A stretch of 64,000 bases of DNA from Variovorax sp. PBL-E5 (GCF_901827185.1 NZ_LR594671.1:1364001-1428000); one strand, 5' to 3'. Shown: positions 45,425 through 54,644, numbered from the stretch's first letter. Numbers and translations are program-made. Notes: generated by a model from the sequence alone, not told the origin.

Positions 45425-47287
45425 TCAGGGCCTTTGCAGCAAGCGGGCCACTTCTTCGTCGCTCAGCGCGTCGACTTCGGCTTGCAGGGCATCGCTCAGC
45501 GCGTCGGCTTCGTCGATGGCGGCTTGCACGACCGCGGCAAAGCCGCCAACCGTTGGCGCGGCCAGCAGGGCCGATGCAGACGAGTCCACTCCCCAAGCCT
45601 GCTGGACCGCTTGCGCCACCCGCACCGCCGACAACGAGTCGCCGCCCAGGGCGAGGAAATTCGCGTCGCACGCGGTCACCGGTCGATTCAGGATGCGAGC
45701 AAAGAGCGCGGCGATGCGCGCTTGCAGCGGCGAAAACAGCATAGCCGTTAGAGGTGACACGACGAATTCTTGGATCTGTTCGTGCAAGCAGCGGCGACGC
45801 ACCTTGCCATTCACCTCGGTGGGAATTTTCTCGAGCACATGGATGCACGCGGGAATCTTGAAGTCGGCGATGGCCCCGAACAGCGAGGCCCGCAAGGCCT
45901 GCGGATCGGCCGCCGTGCCGCCGGCCAGCACCACGGCGGCATGCACGTCCTCGCCCAAGGTCGGGTGCGGCGCGGGATAGGCCACGGCCTCGGCGACATC
46001 GGGCAACCGCAGCAGGGCGCGCTCGACTTCCAGCGGCGCGATCTTTTCCCCGCCGCGATTGATCAACTCCTTGCTGCGCCCGGTGAGAAACAGGTAGCCG
46101 TCCTCGTCGAACCAGCCCAGGTCGCCGGTGAGAAACCAGCCATCGAGGAAGGCCTCGGCGTTGGTGTCGGGCGCGTCTTCGTAGCCGGCGAACACGGCGG
46201 GTCCGTGCGCGATCACCGCACCGGCCTGCCCCGCTGGGAGTGCATGGCCTTCGTCATCGATCACGCGCAGTGCGGCTCCGACGGGGCGGCCGACGGAGTC
46301 GGCCTTTCGCACACCCGGCGGCAACGGATTGCTTGCCAGTTGGGTGGCTGTTTCGGTCATGCCATAGGACTGGATGACGGGCACGCCCCACACATCCTCC
46401 ATGCGGCTCAGCAGTTCCGCGGGCAGCGTCGACGAGGCCGAGCGAATCAGCCGCAAGCTGTGTGCCGGCATCGCTGCGCGGTCGCGGGTCAGTTGCTCGA
46501 CAGCGGCATGGTGGACGGTGGGAGAAGCGGTGTACCAGGTGGGGCGAAATTCGCGGACCCAGCGCAGGAATTCCGAGGCGTCGAAAACCGGCGCGCACAC
46601 CACGGACGAGCCGGCGGCGAGGGGAGTCAGCAGCCCGCCGATCAGACCATGGCTGTGATAGGCGGGCATCACGCACAGGGCACGATCTTCCGGACGCAGG
46701 TCAAGGTGTTGCGCGATATGGTGCGCGGAACGCACGAGCTGCTGTTGGCTGAGTGGAACGCGCTTGGGCTTTCCGGTCGTGCCCGATGTGAACAGGACGA
46801 AAGCCGTATCGCCGGGTTCGGGCCAGGGCGCATCGACATCTGGTAAACCTTTGGAAGGGCCTTCGAGCAACTGTTGTGCGTTGAAAGCCAGAGTGGCCAG
46901 TCCAAGCTTCTGGGCGAGCCGCACGGGAAGGGGGTCATCCGGCAGCCCCACGACGGCATCGGCGTTGGCGTCGCCGAGCAGGGCCAGCAGTTCAGGCTCG
47001 GTCAGCCCGATGTGCAGCGGAATGCAGACGGCGCCGCAAGCGATGGCCAAGCAGCAGAGGGCCAGCTCCATCCCGGCCGGCATGAGCACGGCGATGCGGG
47101 CGGCGGGCGCGATGCTGCGGGACGCCAGCCATGGCCGCGCGCCCTGGACGGTGGCGAGCAATTGCGCGTAGCTGATGGTCTGGAATCCAGGCGCCAGCAG
47201 AGCGATCGCCGAAGGCCTCAGGCGAGCATGGAGCGCGAGTTGTTGAGAGAGTGTGGAGACTTCGAGGCCAGGCAATACATTCTCCAT
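45425..47287 (-). CDS. Acyl/aminoacyl-AMP ligase with C-terminal carrier domain (A-T loading protein)
   Basis: A 620-residue ANL-family enzyme: FVLFTSGTTGKPKRVP (P-loop) near residue 165, SYGMTETATQL, then GWFLTGDLGWFDEDGYLFLT and the catalytic Lys region IPTEVNGKVRRR. A carrier domain follows at about 550-615 with the phosphopantetheine Ser in FLALGGDSLSAVRVAQ. Its adenylation part resembles oxalyl- or fatty-acyl-CoA ligases more than amino-acid A domains, so it may load an acyl starter. It is upstream of and co-directional with the NRPS. The start is uncertain: ATG 47287 is used; the frame stays open to 47440. Confidence 0.85.
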   Translation of the reverse strand: MENVLPGLEVSTLSQQLALHARLRPSAIALLAPGFQTISYAQLLATVQGARPWLASRSIAPAARIAVLMPAGMELALCCLAIACGAVCIPLHIGLTEPELLALLGDANADAVVGLPDDPLPVRLAQKLGLATLAFNAQQLLEGPSKGLPDVDAPWPEPGDTAFVLFTSGTTGKPKRVPLSQQQLVRSAHHIAQHLDLRPEDRALCVMPAYHSHGLIGGLLTPLAAGSSVVCAPVFDASEFLRWVREFRPTWYTASPTVHHAAVEQLTRDRAAMPAHSLRLIRSASSTLPAELLSRMEDVWGVPVIQSYGMTETATQLASNPLPPGVRKADSVGRPVGAALRVIDDEGHALPAGQAGAVIAHGPAVFAGYEDAPDTNAEAFLDGWFLTGDLGWFDEDGYLFLTGRSKELINRGGEKIAPLEVERALLRLPDVAEAVAYPAPHPTLGEDVHAAVVLAGGTAADPQALRASLFGAIADFKIPACIHVLEKIPTEVNGKVRRRCLHEQIQEFVVSPLTAMLFSPLQARIAALFARILNRPVTACDANFLALGGDSLSAVRVAQAVQQAWGVDSSASALLAAPTVGGFAAVVQAAIDEADALSDALQAEVDALSDEEVARLLQRP

Positions 47288-47584
47288 CGACCAGAAGTCG
47301 ATGCCATCAGTGGACTTGTGGATGACCTTGTTCGATGCGGTGCATGGCGGGCGCAACTTCATCGATTGGTATCTGACTTTCGCGCAGGGGCGTGCAGCGC
47401 CGGGTCTTCGGGACGGGATCGACTGCGTAGAGAACGGCACCGAGACGTTTTCTCGATGAGGTCAAATACCGATACCTGCGCAACGGGCTGATCAGAGAAC
47501 GATCCTTCAAGCGTGCCTCCTGACATGTACAAAAAACCTCGTGACACCTGCTAAAGGCCCGATCCTGCCCCTTCATTGCAGCTC

Positions 47585-47854
47585 TCAAAGAATCTGAAAG
47601 CCACTGTCCCCTGTGTGCGGTCTAGATTCATAGTCCCGAAGCCAAGCGCGGAGGCGCTCAGGAACGGCTGAATGGGCCGCGGCGCGAGACCCGAATTGAC
47701 CGGCCAAGGCAATTCGGCACATCAACTCACCGTCCTTTCGAACATCGGCGTGATAGCTGCGCATCTCGCCTATGCCCGCGATATCTAAGAGTTCAACATC
47801 CCAGCCCGGCGTCCAGAAAAGCCGGCTCGCGCCATCGTGCCCGATGGATTCCAT
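47585..47854 (-). CDS. Conserved-looking hypothetical protein
   Basis: An 89-residue protein, MESIGHDGASRLFWTPGWDV..., ending RPHTGDSGFQIL. The pattern of an N-terminal beta-rich part with Trp and a C-terminal SRPHTGDSxF resembles a small Burkholderiales family of unknown function that I recall only by pattern. No signal peptide or membrane segment. The ribosome-binding site is weak. It lies upstream of the NRPS operon in the same direction, 297 nt before it, and is probably separate. Confidence 0.5.
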   Translation of the reverse strand: MESIGHDGASRLFWTPGWDVELLDIAGIGEMRSYHADVRKDGELMCRIALAGQFGSRAAAHSAVPERLRAWLRDYESRPHTGDSGFQIL

Positions 47855-48718
47855 GATGAGTGCCCTTGGTTTGCCAAATCGATGCTGCTATGTGCAGCGT
47901 GCCGGGGATTGATATCAATTTTCCCGGCCTGCGGTGTAGTCCAACCGCGCGTGGCACATGCGAAAATTGCGCACTTGGCGCTACTGCTTGCACGTGGATG
48001 CATCGGCTGACGCCTGCTTACGTCTGCAAGGAGCCGAGATGATTCGGACGTTCGCTCTACGCTGACAAACTAAACGAGCGCAGGCGCAGGCGAAACTAAA
48101 CGAGCGCAGGCGCAGGCGCAGGCGCTGAGAAATGTACTGCTGACGCGGCGAGTCCTGCGCAGCAGCATGGCACGGCCGAGTCGGCCGGCCCCGCGGTCAG
48201 ACAGTTTGAGCTTTCGATGCGCGTTGGCCGTTCGGTCGCGATCGCACAGGGACCGGTGGCGTCGACGTCCCCGTTGCACGGCCGGTACGCCAGCGGCGAG
48301 CCTGCCGGTGATCTCGGCGCGGAACTCGGGATTCACCCCGACGGTTCCTTTGATGCATTGGAGGCGCGACAGGAAGCCGAGATCTCGCTTCGCGCAGGCC
48401 ACCCCAATCACGTCGCTGGCAGTGCTTCCTCACGGCTTCCGATTTGTCCGCTCGGCATCTCAGAGGCTCGGTGGAGGCGCACTTGAATTCATGACGAATC
48501 GCCCATGCACGAAGTCGAGTTGTTGTCTTACAAGCGCCCATCGCGCCATGTACGAAAACAGCATTACATGGGAGTTTGTCACATGCATCGCTCCCATAGA
48601 TATATCACGGTATTTTTGCTAGAAGGCATCTGGTCGAATTCTTGGGATCAATTTGACAAAATTGGAGATTATTTTGCCCGCCATTTCGATTTCATTGCCA
48701 TTCTTTGTCGAAAAGCAG
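47855..48718. other. Intergenic region with tandem repeat, no gene recognised
   Basis: Contains the 26-bp duplication at 48067. From about 48,490 the base composition turns AT-rich, continuing through the next two genes to about 49,990. Several open frames occur at 48,070-48,540, mostly on the minus strand, but none has a ribosome-binding site or domain. Confidence 0.45.
48067..48124. repeat. 26-bp tandem duplication with CAGGCG hexamer runs
   Basis: The unit AAACTAAACGAGCG followed by CAGGCGCAGGCG occurs at 48067-48092 and again at 48093-48118, ending in one more CAGGCG. It is exact. Such runs arise by slippage; no coding role is apparent. Confidence 0.8.
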
Positions 48719-49453
48719 ATGCCGGCGTACATTCAAATTGGTGATTTGCTACGGATGCTTTTGTCTGGTCGACCAGAATTGACGACTTGCAATTTCTGTC
48801 AAACGGTGAACGGCGGAAGCGAAAAATCCTGCGCAGGTTGCGGATGGAAATTGCAAAAACCCTTTGAAAATTCAAACGCAATCAGTTCATTTTCATCTGG
48901 GTTTTTAAAAGAAGCAAGTCTCTCTGCATTGGCTTCGAATGCGCTCCGAGTCGTGCTTGTGCCGCTTCTGATATTTGCGGGGTTTGGTTTTTGGTTCTTG
49001 TTTCATTCGACTGCGCGCTGGGCGCCTGATCCGTTGATGGTCCCGTCAATGGTATTTCCGAGAGAAATAACGCCAAGTACTGCGCATGAGATCGAGAAGG
49101 AAATCGTTATTGAGTCAGCTGCTTCAAAATATACAGCTACAGGCGACCGCTCGGACGCAAGGAAAGAGGAGGAAGCAGTAGATTTGACGGAGGCCAAAGC
49201 TGGAATCATAAAAAAATCGATCTCGCATCAGGCCTACAAGTCAAGGCCCGGAAATCTCACATCCTCTCGCGGTATGTCGCCAGCATACCAAGGCTTTCGA
49301 AAGCCATCCCCAGGATGCAGCAGCCTCAATTTCCTTGCGCGTGCGATCTGTATCAATAACCGATGCGCTGAGCCTCACCCGGCTCAGCAGTTGCAATGCC
49401 GTGACGCCGTTCGACAGCGTCGGATTGATGAGGCGCGCCGAAATTCACTTTAA
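48719..49453 (+). CDS. Zinc-ribbon membrane protein of unknown function
   Basis: A 244-residue protein. Near the N terminus a zinc ribbon CNFC-x10-CAGCGW (residues ~24-42) is followed by a single membrane helix (VVLVPLLIFAGFGFWFLFHS, ~75-95). A polar linker comes next, then a C-terminal segment with CINNRCAEPHPAQQLQC and a basic helix, reminiscent of a Cys-containing tail seen in Burkholderiales inner-membrane proteins. Its GC content is lower than its neighbours, with many AAA, ATT and TCA codons, suggesting acquisition. ATG 48719 was chosen; a TTG at 48653 would add a hydrophobic stretch without a ribosome-binding site. Confidence 0.65.
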   Translation: MPAYIQIGDLLRMLLSGRPELTTCNFCQTVNGGSEKSCAGCGWKLQKPFENSNAISSFSSGFLKEASLSALASNALRVVLVPLLIFAGFGFWFLFHSTARWAPDPLMVPSMVFPREITPSTAHEIEKEIVIESAASKYTATGDRSDARKEEEAVDLTEAKAGIIKKSISHQAYKSRPGNLTSSRGMSPAYQGFRKPSPGCSSLNFLARAICINNRCAEPHPAQQLQCRDAVRQRRIDEARRNSL

Positions 49454-49554
49454 TAGAGAAATGTCGGGCTTGTCGATGAACCGATCTCGCCATGTTTTTC
49501 GAAGCATATCGATTCAGTCATCAAAATTAAGATACGAAAATCAGGAACATGAAA

Positions 49555-49938
49555 ATGAACTCGTCAGCTGAAAAATTTCCTGGATATCGGCGATTTTTCG
49601 CCTGGGCATTCATTCTCTCCACGATGTTCCTTATCGGCTTGCTGGGCGCCGAATTCGCGCTTCTCCCATCATCCTCGTTCGGGCTGGAGATGTCGGTGCC
49701 GGTGGTAGCGGAAGACAATATCCTATGGAATGTTCAGCTTTTGAGCACAATCGCCGCATTGGTGATGGCGCTCGTTTCATTTCCCGGTCTGATAGTGTCC
49801 GCGGTACTGGTTTGGCTCACCGAACGGCGTTCTCGCAAGGAGATGGGCTTGGAAAATGCGCTCCGCCATCGCCAGCGTTTCGATCCTTTGCGCGCGCTTC
49901 GGAATCACGAGGAATTTGAGAGCAGGGCTTCGCATTAG
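49555..49938 (+). CDS. Small two-helix membrane protein
   Basis: A 127-residue protein with helices at about 13-35 (FAWAFILSTMFLIGLLGAEF) and 65-90 (STIAALVMALVSFPGLIVSAVLVW), joined by a periplasmic loop and followed by a basic cytoplasmic tail. No family recognised. ATG 49555 has AGGA at 8 nt; ATG 49549 is too close to it. It lies 101 nt after the zinc-ribbon gene in the AT-richer segment. Confidence 0.6.
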   Translation: MNSSAEKFPGYRRFFAWAFILSTMFLIGLLGAEFALLPSSSFGLEMSVPVVAEDNILWNVQLLSTIAALVMALVSFPGLIVSAVLVWLTERRSRKEMGLENALRHRQRFDPLRALRNHEEFESRASH

Positions 49939-49994
49939 CACTACGATTTAGGCTTTACTCGTACGGCGCTTAATTCAATTTCCGGAACTGCGCT

Positions 49995-52031
49995 TTGGCT
50001 GCGAGTTCTTCAATCCGTTCTGGAAAAGAAGGGCCATTTCGTTTTCGTGGTGACATCAACGGGCTGCGTGCCTGGGCTGTTATTGCGGTAGTGCTCTATC
50101 ACTTCGGCGTTCCGAGAGTCCCGGGAGGGTATATCGGTGTCGACGTATTTTTTGTGATCTCGGGTTTCCTGATGACGGGGATCGTGGTCAGGGGTCTCGA
50201 AGGTACGGCGGCTGGTGGGTTTTCGCTTTGGCAGTTCTACCTCGCCAGGGCGAACCGCATCCTCCCTGCTTTGATCGCCTTGTGTGTTGTGCTGCTGGCC
50301 TCGGGATGGGTGCTAATGACCCCGATCGATTACCGGATGCTGGCGAAGCATGCGGCGTTCTCCATTTCCTTTCTGTCCAACTTCCAGTTTTGGCGAGAAG
50401 CCGGCTACTTCGACTCTGCATCGAACGAGAAGTGGTTGCTTCATACCTGGTCTCTCTCGGTCGAGTGGCAGTTCTATTTGATCTTTCCGGTTGTGCTCCT
50501 TCTGGCATGGAGGATACGACCCAGCCGCAGGTTCCTGGCGGTAGTCCTCTGCGCTCTTTCGTTGGCGTCTCTCTTCGTGGCTTTCAGGCTGGCAGCGCGT
50601 GATCCCATTGCAGCGTTTTACTTGCTTCCTGCCCGGGCCTGGGAACTGTTGGCTGGCGGTCTGGCGTTTCTCGTCGGTCTTGGTTCTCAGTCCAAAGGTC
50701 GCAAGGTATTGATGGAGCGCGCGGGCCTTGGGTTGATCCTGGCGACTGCCATCTTTCTCTCACCCGAAGCCGCATCCGCTTGGGGGCTTTGGGTTCCTGC
50801 TATGGGCGCGGTGCTCGTGCTTCTGGCAGCACGCACCCAGTCCGCTTGGACATGCAACCCTATTGCGCAATGGTTAGGAGCCCGGTCCTATTCGCTTTAT
50901 TTGTGGCATTGGCCGGTGGTGGTGGGGCTGCTTTATCTGGACTCGCAGCACAGCCCATTGGCGATCGCCGCCGGAATGGCGCTGACACTGGTGCTGGGCG
51001 ACCTGTCGTACCGCCTGGTCGAGGCGAGAGCTCAGCGGCAGCTCAAGAACTTGCCTCGCCGCACACATGTGGCAGTACTGGCGAGCCTGGCGATCGTGGT
51101 CTTGGTCAGTAGCCGGGTCGTTTGGACGAGGGACGGCATGCCGGGGCGGCTCGCTGCCCCGATCGAGGCCGTGGCTGCCGAATCGCGCGACAAGAACCCT
51201 CGGCAGTACGAATGTCTGTCGAAGTATGGCGAGGAGCCTGCATCGTGCATCTATGGGGGGTCTCGCGTGCGGGCCATCATCCTCGGCGACAGCCACGCGG
51301 ATGCGCTGGCCACGGGGCTGGCCGCTGCATTGCCCAGTGCCGCCGAGGGCATCGTGGATTGGAGCTACTCGGGCTGTGCGACCTTGTCTGGCGTCCTTGA
51401 GTTGCCGGGCAGCTTTCCGCCCGAAAGCAACTGCGACAGTTTCCTGAGGTGGACTCTCCGGCAACTCGCGCATGTACCGAAGGATGTGCCGCTCGTCTTG
51501 GTGAGCCGCACGAGCATCTATGCGATCGGTCGCAATCAGGCCGGAAGGAAAGACACGAACACACCGATGGTCTATTTCACCCACCCCCATCTCCACGCAG
51601 ATCCTACTTTCCTGCTCGAATTCGGCAAACGCCTGACCGACACAGCCTGCCAGTTGGCCAAGGAGCGTCGCGTGTTTCTGGTTCGTCCGATTCCGGAGAT
51701 GGGCATCGACGTGCCCAAGTCGATGTCCAGGGCGATGGCGCTCGGGAAAGCCAAGGATATTTTCGTCACCGTCGACGACTATCGCGCTCGCCATGCCGTC
51801 GTCTGGGCCGCCCAGGATGCGGCGCGCGAGCATTGTGGCGTCAAGATCCTCGACCCTTTGCCTTATCTGTGTCGGGACGGCCGCTGCGCGGGTGCGCTGC
51901 GCGGTCGACCGATCTATTCCGACGACAACCACCTGAACGAGTTCGGCAACAAGCTGCTCGTGCCGATGTTTGCCGACGTCTTCGCCGCGCATTCGAACAA
52001 TGTCGCGCGAACCTCTCGACCGACACCATGA
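49995..52031 (+). CDS. OafA/YrhL-type acyltransferase with SGNH domain
   Basis: A 678-residue membrane O-acyltransferase. The acyltransferase-3 domain (~15-370) starts with FRGDINGLRAWAVIAVVLYH and contains the catalytic His and a FWREAGYFDSASNEKWLLHT loop with VEWQFYLIFP. About ten helices follow, then a periplasmic SGNH hydrolase-like domain (~420-665) with IILGDSHADA and a terminal DDNHLNEFG. Such proteins acetylate surface polysaccharide or peptidoglycan. The start is TTG 49995, because no ATG exists between the upstream stop and the conserved N terminus. Possible partner substrates are the glycans made by the nearby transferases. Confidence 0.88.
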   Translation: MAASSSIRSGKEGPFRFRGDINGLRAWAVIAVVLYHFGVPRVPGGYIGVDVFFVISGFLMTGIVVRGLEGTAAGGFSLWQFYLARANRILPALIALCVVLLASGWVLMTPIDYRMLAKHAAFSISFLSNFQFWREAGYFDSASNEKWLLHTWSLSVEWQFYLIFPVVLLLAWRIRPSRRFLAVVLCALSLASLFVAFRLAARDPIAAFYLLPARAWELLAGGLAFLVGLGSQSKGRKVLMERAGLGLILATAIFLSPEAASAWGLWVPAMGAVLVLLAARTQSAWTCNPIAQWLGARSYSLYLWHWPVVVGLLYLDSQHSPLAIAAGMALTLVLGDLSYRLVEARAQRQLKNLPRRTHVAVLASLAIVVLVSSRVVWTRDGMPGRLAAPIEAVAAESRDKNPRQYECLSKYGEEPASCIYGGSRVRAIILGDSHADALATGLAAALPSAAEGIVDWSYSGCATLSGVLELPGSFPPESNCDSFLRWTLRQLAHVPKDVPLVLVSRTSIYAIGRNQAGRKDTNTPMVYFTHPHLHADPTFLLEFGKRLTDTACQLAKERRVFLVRPIPEMGIDVPKSMSRAMALGKAKDIFVTVDDYRARHAVVWAAQDAAREHCGVKILDPLPYLCRDGRCAGALRGRPIYSDDNHLNEFGNKLLVPMFADVFAAHSNNVARTSRPTP

Positions 52032-52041
52032 TGCTATTCCA

Positions 52042-52428
52042 ATGCCGCTGATTACCTTTGTTGCCGAAGACAGCGAGATCGTTCTCGACGCGTTGATCCA
52101 GGCGCTCGAGCGCCTGGTGCAGGCGCGAGTGATCGGCACTGCCACTACTGCGGCCGATTCGATTGCCTGGCTTGTCGCAAATGCCGAGGAGTGGGATCTC
52201 GCCGTCATTGATCTCTATCTCAACCAGGGGACAGGTCTCGAAATACTGACAGCGGTGGCGGAGCGCCTTCCGTGGCAGCGCGTTGCGATCCTGGCAATTG
52301 ACCCTGCGGATCCGGTGCGTGAGACATGTTTGTCATTGGGTGCGAACGCAGTGTTCGACAAGTCGACTCAACTGGAGTCGTTCATTGAGTTTTGCGGCAG
52401 GGCAGGGAAGTCGGCGAGCACGCTGTAG
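52042..52428 (+). CDS. Single-domain receiver protein
   Basis: A 128-residue CheY-like domain with no output domain. Acidic pocket TFVAEDSEIV, phospho-Asp in LAVIDLYLNQGTG, Lys in VFDKSTQ. The Thr/Ser after strand 4 is replaced (RVAILAIDPADP), so the phospho-switch is atypical. It starts 10 nt after the acyltransferase stop and may be cotranscribed. No kinase is adjacent. ATG 52042 fits the domain start; the longer frame overlaps the acyltransferase gene. Confidence 0.78.
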   Translation: MPLITFVAEDSEIVLDALIQALERLVQARVIGTATTAADSIAWLVANAEEWDLAVIDLYLNQGTGLEILTAVAERLPWQRVAILAIDPADPVRETCLSLGANAVFDKSTQLESFIEFCGRAGKSASTL

Positions 52429-52453
52429 AAAGAACCATCATGGATTTCAAAAA

Positions 52454-52843
52454 GTGAACGGCTCGGGCGTCACGTTCCAGTACCGGGTCGATCCGCTGCC
52501 GCAGGCGGGCCAGGCGACCTCGATCGTGCTGAGCTTCGACGGCATCACCGATCCCGCAGGCGCGACGGTCCAGTTGTACAGCGACGCCGGGCTCAAGCTC
52601 GGCTCCGCCGCGACAACGCGCACGCTGCCGGCCGGCGAAGTCTCGAGCTGGACCGTCGAGGTCGTGCCTGCGGCCCAGGGCATCGGCTATCTCCATGTGT
52701 TCACGACACAGAACGGCACGACCAGTTCGATCTCGATTCGCGTGCAGGTGGGCAGGGTGTCCCCAACAGCCATGTTTCAACCGACGACAAGCGGCATTGC
52801 TAGGCAGGCTCACTCAATGGGTTGCGCCTTGAATTGCCTTTAA
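52454..52843 (+). pseudogene. Fragment of a surface/adhesin-like protein, start missing
   Basis: After ATGGATTTCAAAAAGTGA (an immediate stop) a second frame reads VNGSGVTFQYRVDPLPQAGQ, TSIVLSFDGITDPAGATVQL, TRTLPAGEVSSWTVEVVPAA and IGYLHVFTTQNGTTSSISIR. This is an Ig-like beta-sandwich with the look of secreted proteins. It has no start codon, signal or usable ribosome-binding site, and its end runs into unrelated residues. I take it as an internal or C-terminal piece of a larger gene. Confidence 0.55.
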
Positions 52844-52845
52844 CT

Positions 52846-53418
52846 ATGGATACTTGGCAACCCAACTTGAGTTGGATCACTGAGCAACTCGCCGTGGGCG
52901 GCAGCTTCCCGTTCGAGCGAGCAGGTCACCTCGTGTGCAAACTTCGCATCGAAGCAGCCATCGATCTGCGAGGCGAAGAGGTGCCAGACTGCGAGAGCCT
53001 CGCACAACAGGGAATTGATCTATTGCACTTGCCCACTGAGGATCTTGGCCCGATCGCAGACGGCGATATCGAACACGGCATACGCTTTGCAACGGAGCAT
53101 CTCGATAGAGGTAAACGCCTACTTGTCCATTGTGCCTATGGTATTGGCAGATCAGCAACGCTTGCGCTTTGTTTACTGGTGCACAAAGGTTTCGCGCCGC
53201 TTGATGCGCTGGCATTGATGAAGGCGCGGCGCGCGATGATTGCGCCATCACCCTCTCAATTCAGATGCTGGGAAGCTTGGCTCGATAGTTTCCGTTTTTC
53301 GAATGATGTTGATTGGCCTTTGCCGACATATACTCAATTCAAGTTGATTGCATACCAGCGGTCAAGCGACCAAAGTTCTGTTCTCGCACGAAGGAATGCA
53401 AGTGGAAGCGCGAAATAG
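52846..53418 (+). CDS. Dual-specificity protein phosphatase
   Basis: A 190-residue cysteine phosphatase. The P-loop is LLVHCAYGIGRSATLALCLL (HCx5RS), with general-acid Asp probably in LHLPTEDLGPIADGD. The domain spans ~10-155; a polar tail follows. Bacterial relatives include tyrosine phosphatases acting on kinases or polysaccharide regulators. ATG 52846 was chosen; an alternative at 52822 lies inside the preceding fragment. No close partner gene is visible; the acyltransferase and receiver genes are upstream. Confidence 0.82.
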   Translation: MDTWQPNLSWITEQLAVGGSFPFERAGHLVCKLRIEAAIDLRGEEVPDCESLAQQGIDLLHLPTEDLGPIADGDIEHGIRFATEHLDRGKRLLVHCAYGIGRSATLALCLLVHKGFAPLDALALMKARRAMIAPSPSQFRCWEAWLDSFRFSNDVDWPLPTYTQFKLIAYQRSSDQSSVLARRNASGSAK

Positions 53419-53762
53419 TCCACACTGAATTGTTGAAATTGAACGCATTGACGCAAGCACGCGATGAGAGGCCGCCGGTATCGTTTCCGTGATGAAGGTA
53501 TCTGCGGCCATTCGCTAGTGAATCATCAATGCCGCCGGGCTGTCTCAGATCGACATCACGGGACAAGGCATGAATGGATGCGCTGCGACAACGCCAAACC
53601 GTCCGGGACGAGATGCTCGCGCCGCACCCGGATTTGGCTCTGTGGCCGATTTCAAGATGTCACGCCAGACGCTGTGCCAAGGCGTATCCCTTCTGCTGCA
53701 TCAGGCAGTAGATGGTGTTTTCGCCTACGCAAACTACCGCAGGCGAGGCGTAGGTTGGTGGA
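53419..53762. other. Intergenic region, no gene recognised
   Basis: 344 nt without a recognisable gene, hairpin or repeat. Some frames are open but without ribosome-binding sites. Confidence 0.4.
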
Positions 53763-54014
53763 ATGGCAAACACAACATTCGACACACGATACGCCGACCC
53801 AAAGGTCCTTGCCGACGCTGAACTGTTGGCATGGACGAAATACTGGCGCAATCGGCTGGTCGCCGACTCCCTGCACGCTGGCGCAAGGTCGCAAATCGCG
53901 GAAGTCGTGATCAAATTCGAGCGTGAACTCAGCGCGAGGTTTGGCGGCACGACTACCATCGCGTCACACCTCGAACCTCCGCCTGTTTCAAAGTCATGGT
54001 GGAACCGCCGTTGA
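53763..54014 (+). CDS. Small hypothetical protein
   Basis: An 83-residue soluble protein, MANTTFDTRYADPKVLADAE, with a well-formed helical middle and a Pro-Ser-Trp ending (KSWWNRR). GGTGGA precedes the ATG. The balanced amino-acid mix argues for real coding. No family recognised; it is flanked by broken genes. Confidence 0.5.
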   Translation: MANTTFDTRYADPKVLADAELLAWTKYWRNRLVADSLHAGARSQIAEVVIKFERELSARFGGTTTIASHLEPPPVSKSWWNRR

Positions 54015-54067
54015 CAGCCCGCCGCCCATCCGAGCGAGGTGTGTGCTCACCAAGTCGCCGTGCGCCG

Positions 54068-54391
54068 TCAATACGCGACCAATCGAGAAAATCCGCTCAC
54101 GAGATCATTTAAGGCTCGATCAAGCGAGCCGCGAGTCCGAGGGCGAGCCCGCGCGTCGCGGAGTGGCCCCGGTTCATCCGAAGTGGCGAGGGCCGGCGCG
54201 GCGCGATGCCGTGCCTCGAAACTGCGCATGTCGCGAGCGAGATCCATCATCCTTTGAGAAGCCCCGGCTTCGCCACGCCGTAAAGATTCCATGCCCCGCC
54301 TGTAGGCTTCGGTTAGATCGGCCCACTCGGAAAGCGCGGCCGCCAAGCTCTCGGATCCAGATCGCATCTCGCGGTTCACAGGCTGCTCCAT
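54068..54391 (-). CDS. Hypothetical helical protein
   Basis: A 107-residue frame, MEQPVNREMRSGSESLAAAL, predicted largely helical, with a basic second half rich in Arg and Pro. No signal peptide or motif. The ribosome-binding site is poor and no family was recognised, so this could be spurious. Confidence 0.35.
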   Translation of the reverse strand: MEQPVNREMRSGSESLAAALSEWADLTEAYRRGMESLRRGEAGASQRMMDLARDMRSFEARHRAAPALATSDEPGPLRDARARPRTRGSLDRALNDLVSGFSRLVAY

Positions 54392-54494
54392 TCCATTGAT
54401 TTATGAAAATGTATGGGAATTTGTCACACATTGCAACAGGATCTAACGTCGTCGCCGATTTCGTAGCAACTGCGAGCGTGCCGAGCCAAGTGCG

Positions 54495-54644
54495 TCACCT
54501 GGTGGACCGCGCCATCCCGCATGCCTTGGTGCGGCGCATGGTGTTCGCAACCCTCGTCCGGCGTTGCAGCGCGAGTTCCGGGCCGATGCCCGAGGAGGCG
54601 CCGGTCACGACCGCGAGCGGGCCGGACAAGTCTGTGGGATGCAT
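54495..54644 (-). pseudogene. Short-chain dehydrogenase N-terminal fragment
   Basis: On the minus strand from an ATG at 54644: MHPTDLSGPLAVVTGASSGI and GPELA, the NAD-binding opening of an SDR (TGxxxGIG). After ~27 residues homology stops and a different sequence (RVANTMRRTKACGMARSTR) runs to a stop. The catalytic Tyr-x3-Lys is absent. It is therefore a truncated gene. Confidence 0.65.

Noticed and set aside
48070..48541. Minus-strand open frames in the repeat-bearing intergenic region
   Set aside because: No ribosome-binding site, no motif, and the frame runs through the 26-bp duplication.
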